Positions 27,165-35,624 of a DNA stretch of 64,000 bases are shown here, piece by piece. Each line of letters opens with the position of its first letter. Position 1 is the stretch's first letter. Position numbers and translations under genes: made by a program. Origin of the DNA: Prochlorothrix hollandica PCC 9006 = CALU 1027 (GTDB taxonomy: Bacteria; Cyanobacteriota; Cyanobacteriia; Prochlorotrichales; Prochlorotrichaceae). The DNA lies in NCBI RefSeq assembly GCF_000332315.1, contig NZ_KB235937.1:766675-830674 (forward strand), given 5' to 3'. The notes beneath the pieces are model-generated. The model did not search any database, was not told the DNA's origin, and worked only from the letters and a program-made list of their open reading frames with translations.

Positions 27165-28187
27165 ATGACTTCTTTACAGGCCCAATGGCGAGCTGCCCAG
27201 CAGCAACGACAGCAGGAACTGGCCAACCGTGCCCAAGCGGTGCGCAACCGCCTCAGCAACCTGACCATGGAGCGGGATCACAACACCCAAGCCCTGCGGC
27301 AAAACCTGACTCAGTTCCGGGATGAGTTGGCCCTGGAAGGGGATTTATTCAAGGAACAGTGCCAGCACCAGGATCAACAGCGCCGCATGGCGGTGACCAC
27401 TCAGCTCCAGGGTTTTCTGGACGATCGCCAGCAGCAAGCCCAGGAAACTCGTCAAAACTTAGCGGAATTTCGCCAGGATTTAGCCCAACAGCAGGCAGAG
27501 TTGTTGCAAGCTGCCCAAGTCGCCGATCGCTCCCGTCACCAAACAGCCCAGGCCCGCCATCGCCAAACCCAAGCCCAGGTGGCCCATCTCCACGCCGATC
27601 GCCAACAACAGGAACAGAACCTGCGGCAAGACCTCCATAACTTTCGGCACCATTTAGCCCAGGTCCACAACGCCGATACCCAATATCGGCAAGCCGTCCA
27701 CGGGGCGATCGCCCAATCCACCCAAGCCTTTCTCCAAGAAGCCCAGCAATTGCGGCAAATTCAGGCTGAGGAGCAACGCCAAAGCCTACAGGAGCACCGC
27801 GCCAGCATTAGTACCCACGTCTGGGGCACCCCAGAGTCCTTACCCAAAGCCGCCGCCCCCCGTCGTCCCCTCAGCAGCCCGCCGCGCCCTGCCGCTGTTC
27901 CTGGCCCTGCCGCTGTCCCTCGCCCTGCCCCCGTCGCGATCGCCGCCCCCACCCCGGCTCCGGTAGCCGTGGCCGCCCCCACCCCCGCCGCTCCCGCCGC
28001 CCCCAACACCCAGGATCAGGTGTACAACTACCTGAAACAACACCCTGGGCAACGGTTAGCCGATTTGGATGTGCCCTTGGGCCTAACGCGGGTTCAAGTG
28101 GGGGATGCCCTCCGAGAATTGACCAAACAGGGCAAAATCACCCAGCAAGATCGTGCCTATTTCGTCCAGGAGACCCCTAACTCGTGA
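27165..28187 (+). CDS. gvpC: Gas vesicle outer protein GvpC with a C-terminal winged-helix-like domain
   Basis: GvpC binds the outside of the gas vesicle as amphipathic helices and stiffens it. Residues 1-215 are a Gln/Arg/Ala-rich helix with recurring R-Q-[ND]-L-x-x-F-R motifs ([12 protein letters not shown] near 45, [12 protein letters not shown] near 96, [12 protein letters not shown] near 154); spacing is 51 and 58 residues, not the clean 33-residue repeats of classical GvpC. A Pro/Ala linker (about 225-280, with [10 protein letters not shown]-type repeats) leads to residues 283-335, [18 protein letters not shown] then [20 protein letters not shown], which looks like a winged helix and is related to the end of GvpN. 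Identity as GvpC rests on position between gvpA and gvpN plus composition. The stop overlaps the gvpN start (GTGA). Confidence 0.78.
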   Translation: MTSLQAQWRAAQQQRQQELANRAQAVRNRLSNLTMERDHNTQALRQNLTQFRDELALEGDLFKEQCQHQDQQRRMAVTTQLQGFLDDRQQQAQETRQNLAEFRQDLAQQQAELLQAAQVADRSRHQTAQARHRQTQAQVAHLHADRQQQEQNLRQDLHNFRHHLAQVHNADTQYRQAVHGAIAQSTQAFLQEAQQLRQIQAEEQRQSLQEHRASISTHVWGTPESLPKAAAPRRPLSSPPRPAAVPGPAAVPRPAPVAIAAPTPAPVAVAAPTPAAPAAPNTQDQVYNYLKQHPGQRLADLDVPLGLTRVQVGDALRELTKQGKITQQDRAYFVQETPNS

Positions 28188-29881
28188 CCACCGTCCTACA
28201 GGCTCGCTCCCGGGGATTTGTCAGCACCCCATTTATTGAACGGCTGACACGGCGGGCATTGCGCTACTTGCAGTCCGGCTATTCGGTGCATTTGCGCGGG
28301 CCTGCGGGAACCGGCAAAACCACCATGGCCTTGCACTTGGCGGATCTGTTGGGTCGTCCCATCATGTTGATTTTTGGCGATGATGAGTCCACCAGTGCTG
28401 ACCTCATCGGCAACCAAAATGGCTATAGCCGCAAAAAGGTGGTGGATAACTACATCCACAGCGTGATCAAGGTGGAAGATGAGATGCGCCACAACTGGGT
28501 AGACTCCCGGTTAACCATGGCCTGTCGAGAAGGCTTCACCTTGGTTTATGACGAGTTCAACCGATCGCGGCCTGAGGTCAATAACGTCCTGTTGTCAGCC
28601 CTGGAAGAAAAACTACTGGTGTTGCCGCCCTCGGCCCAACATACGGAGTATTTACGGGTTGATCCCCATTTCCGGGGTATTTTCACCTCTAACCCAGAAG
28701 AGTATTGCGGGGTTCACTCCACCCAAGATGCCTTGATGGATCGCCTGATTACCATTGATGTGCCGGAGCCTGATGACTTAACCCAACAGGAAATCATGGT
28801 GCAAAAAATGGGACTGGTGCGGGAGTCCGCCCAAACCATTGTCAAGTTGGTCAAATCCTTTCGCCAAGACTGCAAGGTGGGCAAGTCGTCGGGCTTACGG
28901 GCGGCCTTAATCATCGCCAAAATCTGCCAGGAACATCAAATTCCCGTCAGTGCCCGCAATGATCACTTTCGGGATACCTGCTCTGATGTGCTGCTGTCCC
29001 GCACCAAGTTGCCCTTAGAAGACACCACCCAGGTGTTATGGCACTGCCTTAACCGCATGGAGACCCTGGAGCGGGAGTCGGGCGGTCCCCTCTTAATGCC
29101 CATGGCCACATCGGCCACGGAGTCCCAAGGAGGGGGAGACAGTACCACTGCCAACCCTAGTACCACTGCCAACCCTAGCCTTGGATCAGCTCCGCCGGAG
29201 CATGGCCTCGCCGGTAATGGACACCAGGACAACGGCCTAACCAGCAACGGCCTAACCAGTAACGGCCTAAACGGCAACGAGTCAAAAAGCCATGGGCTAA
29301 ACGGTAACGGCCTAACCAGTAACGGCCTAACCAGTAACGGCCTAAACGGTAACGGCCTAAACGGTAACGGCCTAAACGGTAACGGCCTAAACGGTAACGG
29401 CCTAAATGCTAACGGCCTAAACGGCAACGGTCACAATGGTAACGGTCACAATGGTAACGGTCACAATGGTAACGGAGCCAATGGCCATGCCGACAGTCAG
29501 GGCACGGTGAATCGGGTTCAGGCAGACAGCCCTGGCTCTGGGGTTCTGGAGCATCCCCCCAGCGATCGCCCTAACCCCCCCCTTACCCCTAGCTCTGGCG
29601 ATCTAGTCCCCCTGCCCCGCCACGGCAGCAGCCTAACCCCTGCCACCGACGAAACCCTCTCCTTTGGTAACGACACGGAACAGGCCATTTACCGTTACCT
29701 CCAAGCCTCCCAGGGTCAACCCTTGTCGGCGATCGAAGCGGCCCTAGGCATTAACCGGATTCAGGCCGTGGATGCCCTGCGATCCTTGGCTGAACAGGGC
29801 CGGGTGGTGATCCAACGGGATGCATCCGCTGCCCATGATGCAGGGCGTACCATCTACAAGGTGGAGCCATCCCAGGACTAG
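28184..29881 (+). CDS. gvpN: Gas vesicle ATPase GvpN with long Asn/Gly linker and C-terminal winged-helix-like domain
   Basis: GvpN is an AAA/MoxR-like ATPase needed for vesicle enlargement. Residues 1-295 are GvpN proper: Walker [13 protein letters not shown] near 39-50, [13 protein letters not shown], Walker [21 protein letters not shown] near 120-139, [20 protein letters not shown]. Then comes a low-complexity stretch (about 338-433) of [10 protein letters not shown] and GHNGN pentapeptides encoded by a 15-bp tandem repeat, a Pro-rich segment, and residues 498-560, [19 protein letters not shown] then [20 protein letters not shown], similar to the end of GvpC. At 565 residues it is clearly longer than the GvpN core. 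Starts with GTG overlapping the gvpC stop. Confidence 0.93.
   Translation: MTTVLQARSRGFVSTPFIERLTRRALRYLQSGYSVHLRGPAGTGKTTMALHLADLLGRPIMLIFGDDESTSADLIGNQNGYSRKKVVDNYIHSVIKVEDEMRHNWVDSRLTMACREGFTLVYDEFNRSRPEVNNVLLSALEEKLLVLPPSAQHTEYLRVDPHFRGIFTSNPEEYCGVHSTQDALMDRLITIDVPEPDDLTQQEIMVQKMGLVRESAQTIVKLVKSFRQDCKVGKSSGLRAALIIAKICQEHQIPVSARNDHFRDTCSDVLLSRTKLPLEDTTQVLWHCLNRMETLERESGGPLLMPMATSATESQGGGDSTTANPSTTANPSLGSAPPEHGLAGNGHQDNGLTSNGLTSNGLNGNESKSHGLNGNGLTSNGLTSNGLNGNGLNGNGLNGNGLNGNGLNANGLNGNGHNGNGHNGNGHNGNGANGHADSQGTVNRVQADSPGSGVLEHPPSDRPNPPLTPSSGDLVPLPRHGSSLTPATDETLSFGNDTEQAIYRYLQASQGQPLSAIEAALGINRIQAVDALRSLAEQGRVVIQRDASAAHDAGRTIYKVEPSQD
29224..29475 (+). repeat. 15-bp tandem repeat inside gvpN
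   Basis: Unit GGCCTAAACGGTAAC and variants (GGCCTAACCAGTAAC, GGTCACAATGGTAAC), about 17 units, all in frame and encoding [10 protein letters not shown] and GHNGN pentapeptides. Uniform blocks of identical units suggest recent slippage or unequal exchange. Confidence 0.95.
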
Positions 29882-29975
29882 GACCGGTCGATCGCAGCCT
29901 TCTATGGGAGACTGGTCGAAGTCTCCCCGGCGATCGCGCCCCCTCCATCGGTTACTCCCCACCCCCCATCACCCT

Positions 29976-30353
29976 ATGCAATCCAACCGAGGCGTTCCCT
30001 CAGCTATTCAGTCTTCCACCTTGGCCGATGTCTTAGAACGAGTCCTAGACAAAGGGCTGGTCATCGCTGGGGATATTTCTGTCTCGGTGGCCTCCACGGA
30101 ACTCTTAAACATCCGCATTCGCCTCTTAATTTCCTCCGTAGACAAAGCCAGGGAGCTAGGCATCAACTGGTGGGAAGGGGATCCCTACCTCCAGAGCCAA
30201 GCTCGCCAACTGGCGGAAACCAACCAACAATTGCAGCTCAGGCTCCAGCAACTGGAACAGGAACTGCACTATTTACAACAACAACGGGCTGAGAGCCTGC
30301 CCCCCGTTACCCCCAAGGTGGACACCTCCCCCAGCTATCTAGAAGACGAGTGA
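29976..30353 (+). CDS. gvpJ: Gas vesicle protein GvpJ (GvpA-family)
   Basis: GvpJ is a minor GvpA paralogue thought to act in nucleation of gas vesicles. The frame from ATG 29976 encodes 125 residues. The GvpA-like core is STLADVLERVLDKGLVIAGD, then ISVSVASTELLNIRIRLLIS and SSVDKARELGINWWEGDPYL, typical of cyanobacterial GvpJ. The tail is a Gln/Leu-rich coiled coil (LAETNQQLQLRLQQLEQELH). An upstream in-frame extension to 29820 exists but overlaps gvpN and encodes unrelated residues, so it is not used. Gap to gvpN is 94 bases. Confidence 0.93.
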   Translation: MQSNRGVPSAIQSSTLADVLERVLDKGLVIAGDISVSVASTELLNIRIRLLISSVDKARELGINWWEGDPYLQSQARQLAETNQQLQLRLQQLEQELHYLQQQRAESLPPVTPKVDTSPSYLEDE

Positions 30354-30377
30354 AGTCAACTCCCCTAACCCCCAACT

Positions 30378-30947
30378 GTGTCTGAATCCGCCCCTGAATC
30401 TACCCCTGAATCTCTCCCTCCAGTGACTGCTGCATCTGACTCCCCCCTCAATACTCCCCTCCTGGTCAAAGCGACGGGCAGTTCGTCTAGGGGGGGCCGT
30501 TCTGATGCGGGCTTAGCGCCCCTGTTGCTGACGGTGACCGAACTGATTCGGCAACTGATGGAGGCCCAAATTATCCGACGCATGGAAGCGGAAGCCCTGA
30601 CCGAGTCGCAACTGGATGAAGCGGCCCAAAGCTTACAAGCCCTGGAGACCCAGGTGCTGCGACTATGCGAGATTTTCGAGATTGATCCGGCCCAACTCAA
30701 TATTGATCTAGGGGAACTGGGGAGTTTGCTGCCCAAGCAAGGGGGCTATTATCCCGGCCAAGGGTATCAACAGACGACGGTGCTGGAACTCCTCGATCGC
30801 CTCCTACAAGTGGGTATTGTGGTGGAGGGGGATGTGGATTTAGGCATTGTCAATTTGAATCTGATTTGCCTGAAGCTACGGCTTGTCCTCACCTCCCAAC
30901 CCCAACGCTCCATCGAGGGCTTACCGCTGCCAGCGGGACAAAATTAA
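30378..30947 (+). CDS. gvpK: Gas vesicle protein GvpK with a GvpA-like C-terminal segment; tail supplied by a repeat
   Basis: GvpK is a small helical gas-vesicle assembly protein. From the GTG at 30378 (no in-frame ATG before the conserved part) there are 189 residues. Residues about 44-125 are GvpK (DAGLAPLLLTVTELIRQLME, IRRMEAEALTESQLDEAAQS, IDPAQLNIDLGELGSLLP). Residues about 134-175 (TTVLELLDRLLQVGIVVEGD, then VDLGIVNLNLICLKLRLVLT) resemble GvpA/GvpJ; I believe other cyanobacterial GvpK share this layout. The last residues, EGLPLPAGQN, are encoded by a B repeat that also provides the stop codon. The N-terminal 40 residues are Ser/Pro/Thr-rich and probably disordered. Confidence 0.92.
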   Translation: MSESAPESTPESLPPVTAASDSPLNTPLLVKATGSSSRGGRSDAGLAPLLLTVTELIRQLMEAQIIRRMEAEALTESQLDEAAQSLQALETQVLRLCEIFEIDPAQLNIDLGELGSLLPKQGGYYPGQGYQQTTVLELLDRLLQVGIVVEGDVDLGIVNLNLICLKLRLVLTSQPQRSIEGLPLPAGQN

Positions 30948-30998
30948 CGGGACCGTCGAGCACTCCGCGCCCCACTGTCCCGGCTTAAGGTGATACTC
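30919..30998 (+). repeat. Palindromic repeat B, copy 6, forming the end of gvpK
   Basis: GCTTACCGCTGCCAGCGGGAC is read in frame as the last GvpK codons, and the TAA of AAATTAACGG is its stop. The rest of the repeat lies downstream. A D repeat follows within five bases. Confidence 0.93.
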
Positions 30999-31002
30999 CA
31001 TC

Positions 31003-31103
31003 GGGCACCTCGAAACACTCCAATCCTGATGGATCCAGTCACAAATTTGCCCGGATTTGATGGGGAACGGCTTCGCTGCGCCCCCTATTAATCGAGATGC
31101 TCC
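31003..31103 (+). mobile_element. MITE-like repeat D, copy 2 (diverged)
   Basis: Left end GGGCACCTCGA, right end AATCGAGATGCTCC, about 101 bp, between gvpK and gvpF. The inner arms differ from copies 4 and 5. It ends 33 bases before the gvpF ATG. Confidence 0.7.
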
Positions 31104-31135
31104 ATCCCCTCTCCTACTGTTCAGTGAATTCAACC

Positions 31136-31882
31136 ATGGCTAACGGCTTTTACCTCTACGGCATCTTCCCCCCTCCCGGACCCACCCACCTGGATATGGT
31201 GGGCTTGGATAAACAGCCGGTACGCCTGCAAAATGTGGATGGCTTTGTTTTTCTCTATTCCGAAGCCCAACAGGATCGCTATTTAGCCAGTCGCCGCAAC
31301 TTGTTGGGCCATGCCCAGGTGCTGGAAAAGGCCATGGTAGAAGGCTGCCGCACCCTGCTGCCGCTACCCCTGAACCGGCTGATTGTCCAGAGTTGGGACG
31401 AAGTGGCAGACCAGTTCACCATTCCCTATGGGGAAACCCTGAAGCAACTGTTTACCCGACTGGAGGGTAAGCGGGAAGTGAGCGTTAAAGTCTATTGGGA
31501 CGAAGGGGCAGAACTGGAAACCCTGATGGCGGAAAACGCAGACCTCCAGGCCCAGCGGGAATTACTGGAAGGGAAAAAACTGAGCATGGAGCAGGTGATT
31601 GCCATTGGCCAATCCATTGAATCGGGCCTGCGGGATCGACAGTCGGATGTGATGGATGTCTTTCGCCAAACCCTCAATCCCTATGCCATAGCCCTAGTAG
31701 ACAGCGATCCCCAAACCCAATCCATGATTTACAACACGGCTTATTTAATCCCTTGGGACACCGAGCCAGCCTTTAGCCAAGCAGTGGAAGCGTTAGATCG
31801 TCAGTTTGGCGATCGCCTGCGGATTCGTTACAACAACTTCACCGCCCCCTATAACTTTGCCCAACTGGATCAACTGGAGTAG
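31136..31882 (+). CDS. gvpF: Gas vesicle protein GvpF/GvpL
   Basis: GvpF is a two-domain assembly protein that interacts with GvpA. The frame from ATG 31136 encodes 248 residues: MANGFYLYGIFPPPG at the N-terminus, the typical LLPLPLNRLIVQSWDEVADQ region near residue 77, LFTRLEGKREVSVKVYWDEG, then MIYNTAYLIPWDTEPAFSQA and IRYNNFTAPYNFAQLDQ at the end, all GvpF/L hallmarks. An upstream start at 31097 lies inside the D repeat and is not preferred. Last gvp gene in the window: gvpG, gvpV and gvpW, which normally follow, are not here. Confidence 0.95.
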   Translation: MANGFYLYGIFPPPGPTHLDMVGLDKQPVRLQNVDGFVFLYSEAQQDRYLASRRNLLGHAQVLEKAMVEGCRTLLPLPLNRLIVQSWDEVADQFTIPYGETLKQLFTRLEGKREVSVKVYWDEGAELETLMAENADLQAQRELLEGKKLSMEQVIAIGQSIESGLRDRQSDVMDVFRQTLNPYAIALVDSDPQTQSMIYNTAYLIPWDTEPAFSQAVEALDRQFGDRLRIRYNNFTAPYNFAQLDQLE

Positions 31883-32034
31883 GCAGCGTTGCGCCCCTAA
31901 ACCCCACGCCCCACAGCCAACCCACTGCACCAGCAACACCAACCCCAGTGGCCCGATCGACCCTCGGGAAGACTAGGATAGTAGCAGTCTCTCTGCTGCG
32001 CTTGCTGCCACGCTCTAAGGGCAACCCACCTGTT

Positions 32035-33279
32035 ATGGCCAATGAGGAACACCTGGCATTAGTTAAAGAGGGCGTAGCGGCCTGGAACCGCTGGCGTACT
32101 GACAACCAAGATATCTATCCCCAACTAGTACAAGCTGCTTTAGGAAAAGCCGATTTAGCCCAAGGGGATTTTCGCCAGGTGGACCTCAAGCTGTCCAACT
32201 TAGCCGGGGCCATCCTCCACCGGGCCAACTTTGCCGATGCCATCCTCTATACGGCCAACCTTAAGGAAGCCGATCTCCAGGGAGCCAGCCTCCAGGGAGC
32301 AGATTTACGGGAAGTGAACTTTTCCCTGGCGGATCTGAGTGCCGCCGATTTACGCCGTGCTGACCTGCGATCGGCTGATCTCTATACGGCCAACCTGCGG
32401 GAAGCTGACCTGCGGGAGGCCACCCTGAGCCAAGCCGATCTGGCGGAAGTAGACCTGACCATGGCCAACCTCAGCGGTGCCGATCTCCGAGAAACGCGAC
32501 TCACCCGTGCCACCCTCTACACCAGCAACCTCAGTCTTGCCTTACTGCAAAACGCCGACCTGCGCCATGCTGACCTGCGGGAGGCCGATCTCTATACCGC
32601 CAACCTCCAAGGGGCCAACCTAGAACGGGCCAACCTCAGCCGCGCCGACTTGGGGGAATGTGATCTGAGTCGGGCCAACCTGCGCTTTGCCAACCTGCGG
32701 GAAGTGCGATTACGGGAATCGAACCTGGAACAAGCAAACTGCCAGGATGCCATTCTCTACAAGGCCAACCTCAGCCGCAGTTGCCTGCGCCACACCAATC
32801 TCAACCGGGCCAAAATCCAAGAAGCCGAACTCCATGAATCAGATCTATCGGGAGCCTCCTGTACCCGTAGTAATCTCGTGGGCGCTAGCCTCTATTGCTG
32901 CAACCTCAGTTATGCCAACCTGTGCATGGCCAATGCTTGTATGGCCAACCTAGTCCGCGCCAACCTCAGCCACAGCATCCTCATTGGCTCCAACCTCATT
33001 AGTGCCAATCTCTACCGCACAAACCTCCAACAGGCGGATTTATCCTGGGCTGACCTGCGGGAAGCGACCCTCTGCGAGGCGAGTTTCCAGGGAGCGGATC
33101 TGCGGGGGGCCGATTTACGGTGGGCTAATCTCCGGGATGCTAATTTTACCGATGCAGATCTCACCCACGCCCTCTTCACCGCCACTAATCTCCAGGAAGC
33201 CGATCTCAGCCCCCAACAGTTATCCCAAATCCGGCAGGTCAGTGATGTCAAGACCCGATCGCCCACCCCGGCCCGTTAA
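32035..33279 (+). CDS. Pentapeptide-repeat protein
   Basis: The 414-residue protein from ATG 32035 has an N-terminal helical segment (MANEEHLALVKEGVAAWNRW) common to cyanobacterial members, then about 65 tandem A(D/N)Lxx pentapeptides (ADLREA, ANLQGA, ADLSWA patterns), which build a square right-handed beta helix. No signal peptide or other domain is seen, so it is cytosolic. Function is unknown; some relatives mimic DNA, most are uncharacterised. A longer frame to 31948 adds 29 unsupported residues. It follows gvpF on the same strand after 152 bases without a gvp-type sequence; a functional link to gas vesicles is unproven. Confidence 0.93.
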   Translation: MANEEHLALVKEGVAAWNRWRTDNQDIYPQLVQAALGKADLAQGDFRQVDLKLSNLAGAILHRANFADAILYTANLKEADLQGASLQGADLREVNFSLADLSAADLRRADLRSADLYTANLREADLREATLSQADLAEVDLTMANLSGADLRETRLTRATLYTSNLSLALLQNADLRHADLREADLYTANLQGANLERANLSRADLGECDLSRANLRFANLREVRLRESNLEQANCQDAILYKANLSRSCLRHTNLNRAKIQEAELHESDLSGASCTRSNLVGASLYCCNLSYANLCMANACMANLVRANLSHSILIGSNLISANLYRTNLQQADLSWADLREATLCEASFQGADLRGADLRWANLRDANFTDADLTHALFTATNLQEADLSPQQLSQIRQVSDVKTRSPTPAR

Positions 33280-33327
33280 TCCCCACGATCGCCATAGCCC
33301 CACGATCGTCCCTGTAAGTTCCCCTCC

Positions 33328-33408
33328 AGCTCTACATCCTGAAGCTCTACATCCTGAAGCTCTACATCCTGAAGCTCTACATCCTGAAGCTCTACATCCT
33401 GAAGGGCA
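33328..33408. repeat. Tandem 15-bp repeat (5 units)
   Basis: CTCTACATCCTGAAG occurs five times just after the pentapeptide-repeat gene. The following 630 bases (33410-34040) contain only ATCTAAACCAG and AGATTTAGACA short repeats near 33690-33775 and no gene. Confidence 0.92.
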
Positions 33409-34040
33409 CCTTACATAATTCCCAGGGTTGTCCCGGTGCCAACGGGAGCACCAGGGTTGTAGCGGGCGACTGCGCCACATCACCCCATTAACCGAGGTAC
33501 CCTGAAGCTAGGGAATAACGTCATCGGCATAAAAATCAGCCAGAATTGATAAAACTTAATGTCAATACAATTATTTTCGTCAGGAATTACCCTAATACAC
33601 AACGTAGGGTATCTGGGAACTTTAAGTTCGCCCTAACGTCTTATGGGATCTTGGCTCTCTCCGTACTATGGGCTGCATCTACCCGATCCCAAGATTTAGA
33701 CAAGATTTAGACAAGATTTAACCTACCCCCAGATCTAAACCAGATCTCAACCAGATCTAAACCAGATCTAAACCTCCGCAAATCTAGGCCAACTCCCCCC
33801 ACCGCGATCGGTGATCATCGGTGATCAATAAACCTACCCCAACGAGAAGCCTACCCCAACGAGATCCCGTATAAGGCGACTCTCCAATGCTGATGGGAAG
33901 AAGTCCATGGATACAACGTGGAAGAAAAATAGTCGATCAGAGTAAGCCAATGGGGGCAAATTCAGATTTATTTTCCACTTTCCCAGACCTTCCCAGATTT
34001 GAACTCCAATCTGTGATCTGTGAACATTGGCAGGACTACC

Positions 34041-35528
34041 ATGGCAGCTCTCCCCCTTTCCCCGAACTCCAAGCCTTGCAAGACACCAGACTCCCTAACC
34101 TGCGATTTCCCCGACGATGCTCCGGCTGTCTCCCCCGATGTCACTGGTTTTGCTACAGCCGCGATCGCCCAAACCCTCAACCCGGAAGATCTAGACTTCG
34201 ATCCTACCGATGCCATCCCAGAGGATCACGAAAAGGATACAGAACTGGAAATAGACCTCCAGGCGATCGACCTCCAGGCGATCGATCTCCAGGCCATCGA
34301 CCTCCAAGCGATCGACCTCCAAGCGATCGACCTCCAAGCCATCGATGCTGAAGCCCGAAAAGCTTTAAAAGACGCTCAAGAACCAGAGACAGAAACGATC
34401 CCCACCTCCCACAAACTGAAGGCAGCACCCGAGGACACCAGTCGCCGTTCCACAGACTTAGTGCGGCTCTATCTCCAGGAAATTGGACGGGTGCGCCTCT
34501 TGGGTCGGGATGAAGAAGTCTCGGAAGCCCAGAAAGTCCAGCGCTATATGAAACTCCTGGAACAACGGAGTCAGTGCGCCCAGCAGGAAGGGGGGATCCT
34601 GCAACATTATGTGACATTACTGGAGGTGCGGGATACCTTAACCGCTCAACTGGGCCATCGTCCTTCCCTCGATCGCTGGGCGAAAGCAGCCAACATTGAC
34701 GGGTCCGATCTCAAACCACAGTTGGCGGAGGGGAAACGCCTCTGGGCGGAACGGCTGGAGTTGACCGTGGAGGAGATGGAGCAAATCCAAGGGGCAGGGA
34801 TCAAGGCTAAAGAGCATATGATCAAGGCCAATCTGCGCCTAGTGGTGTCGGTGGCCAAGAAATACCAAAATCGCGGTCTGGAGTTGCTGGATTTGGTGCA
34901 GGAAGGCACCCTGGGGCTGGAACGGGCCGTGGAAAAATTTGACCCCACCAAGGGCTACCGCTTCAGTACCTATGCCTACTGGTGGATCCGCCAAGGCATT
35001 ACCCGGGCGATCGCCACCCAAAGCCGCACCATTCGCCTGCCGGTACACATCACCGAAAAACTGAACAAAATCAAAAAGGCCCAGCGCAAAATCTCCCAGG
35101 AGCAGGGCCACACCGCCACGGTGGAAGATGTGGCCAAAGAACTAGACATGACCCCGGAGCAGGTGCGGGATGTGTTGGTGCGGGTTCCTCGGGCGGTCTC
35201 CCTGGAAACCCGGGTTGGCAAAGAGAAAGATACAGAACTGGGGGATCTGCTAGAAACCACGGATTTATCCCCCGAAGAGCTACTCATGCGGGAATCCCTG
35301 CGGCGGGATCTGCACCGGCTGCTGGCGGATCTGACCACGCGGGAACTGGAAGTGATCAAAATGCGCTTTGGACTCTGGGACGGGCAAAGTTATTCCCTCG
35401 CCGAAATTGGTCGCATTCTCGATCTCTCGCGGGAACGAGTCCGCCAAATTGAAGCCAAGGGCTTACAAAAACTGCGGCAACCCAAACGCCGCAACTGGGT
35501 GCGGGATTATTTAGAGTCCCTCAGTTAA
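34041..35528 (+). CDS. sigC: Group 2 sigma-70 factor, SigC-like
   Basis: The 495-residue protein directs RNA polymerase to promoters. Region 1.2 is STDLVRLYLQEIGRVRLLG, a non-conserved block follows, then regions 2.1-2.4 (KANLRLVVSVAKKYQNRGL, STYAYWWIRQGITRAI), region 3 (GHTATVEDVAKELDMTPEQV) and region 4.2 (YSLAEIGRILDLSRERVRQI). Compared with known cyanobacterial group 2 factors the wording is closest, from memory, to SigC. ATG 34041 with AGGA 5 bases upstream is preferred to GTG 34020. The N-terminal ~150 residues are acidic and contain six tandem IDLQA repeats (15-bp DNA unit, 34254-34345). Neighbours do not reveal its regulon. Confidence 0.9.
   Translation: MAALPLSPNSKPCKTPDSLTCDFPDDAPAVSPDVTGFATAAIAQTLNPEDLDFDPTDAIPEDHEKDTELEIDLQAIDLQAIDLQAIDLQAIDLQAIDLQAIDAEARKALKDAQEPETETIPTSHKLKAAPEDTSRRSTDLVRLYLQEIGRVRLLGRDEEVSEAQKVQRYMKLLEQRSQCAQQEGGILQHYVTLLEVRDTLTAQLGHRPSLDRWAKAANIDGSDLKPQLAEGKRLWAERLELTVEEMEQIQGAGIKAKEHMIKANLRLVVSVAKKYQNRGLELLDLVQEGTLGLERAVEKFDPTKGYRFSTYAYWWIRQGITRAIATQSRTIRLPVHITEKLNKIKKAQRKISQEQGHTATVEDVAKELDMTPEQVRDVLVRVPRAVSLETRVGKEKDTELGDLLETTDLSPEELLMRESLRRDLHRLLADLTTRELEVIKMRFGLWDGQSYSLAEIGRILDLSRERVRQIEAKGLQKLRQPKRRNWVRDYLESLS
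34254..34345 (+). repeat. 15-bp tandem repeat inside the sigma-factor gene
   Basis: Unit GACCTCCAGGCGATC (with CCATC/AGCC variants), six in-frame copies encoding IDLQA in the acidic N-terminal region. Confidence 0.93.
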
Positions 35529-35624
35529 CCTGGGTTTGGGATAGGCCAGAGAACGTTTAACCACCCGACAAAACCCAAGGCAGGCCGCTGAACGTCTTGC
35601 CAAGCCTAACCCCAGGGCTAGACA

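Noticed and set aside
29820-29975. Upstream extension of gvpJ
   Set aside because: Overlaps gvpN coding sequence and encodes residues without similarity to GvpJ; ATG 29976 fits the family.
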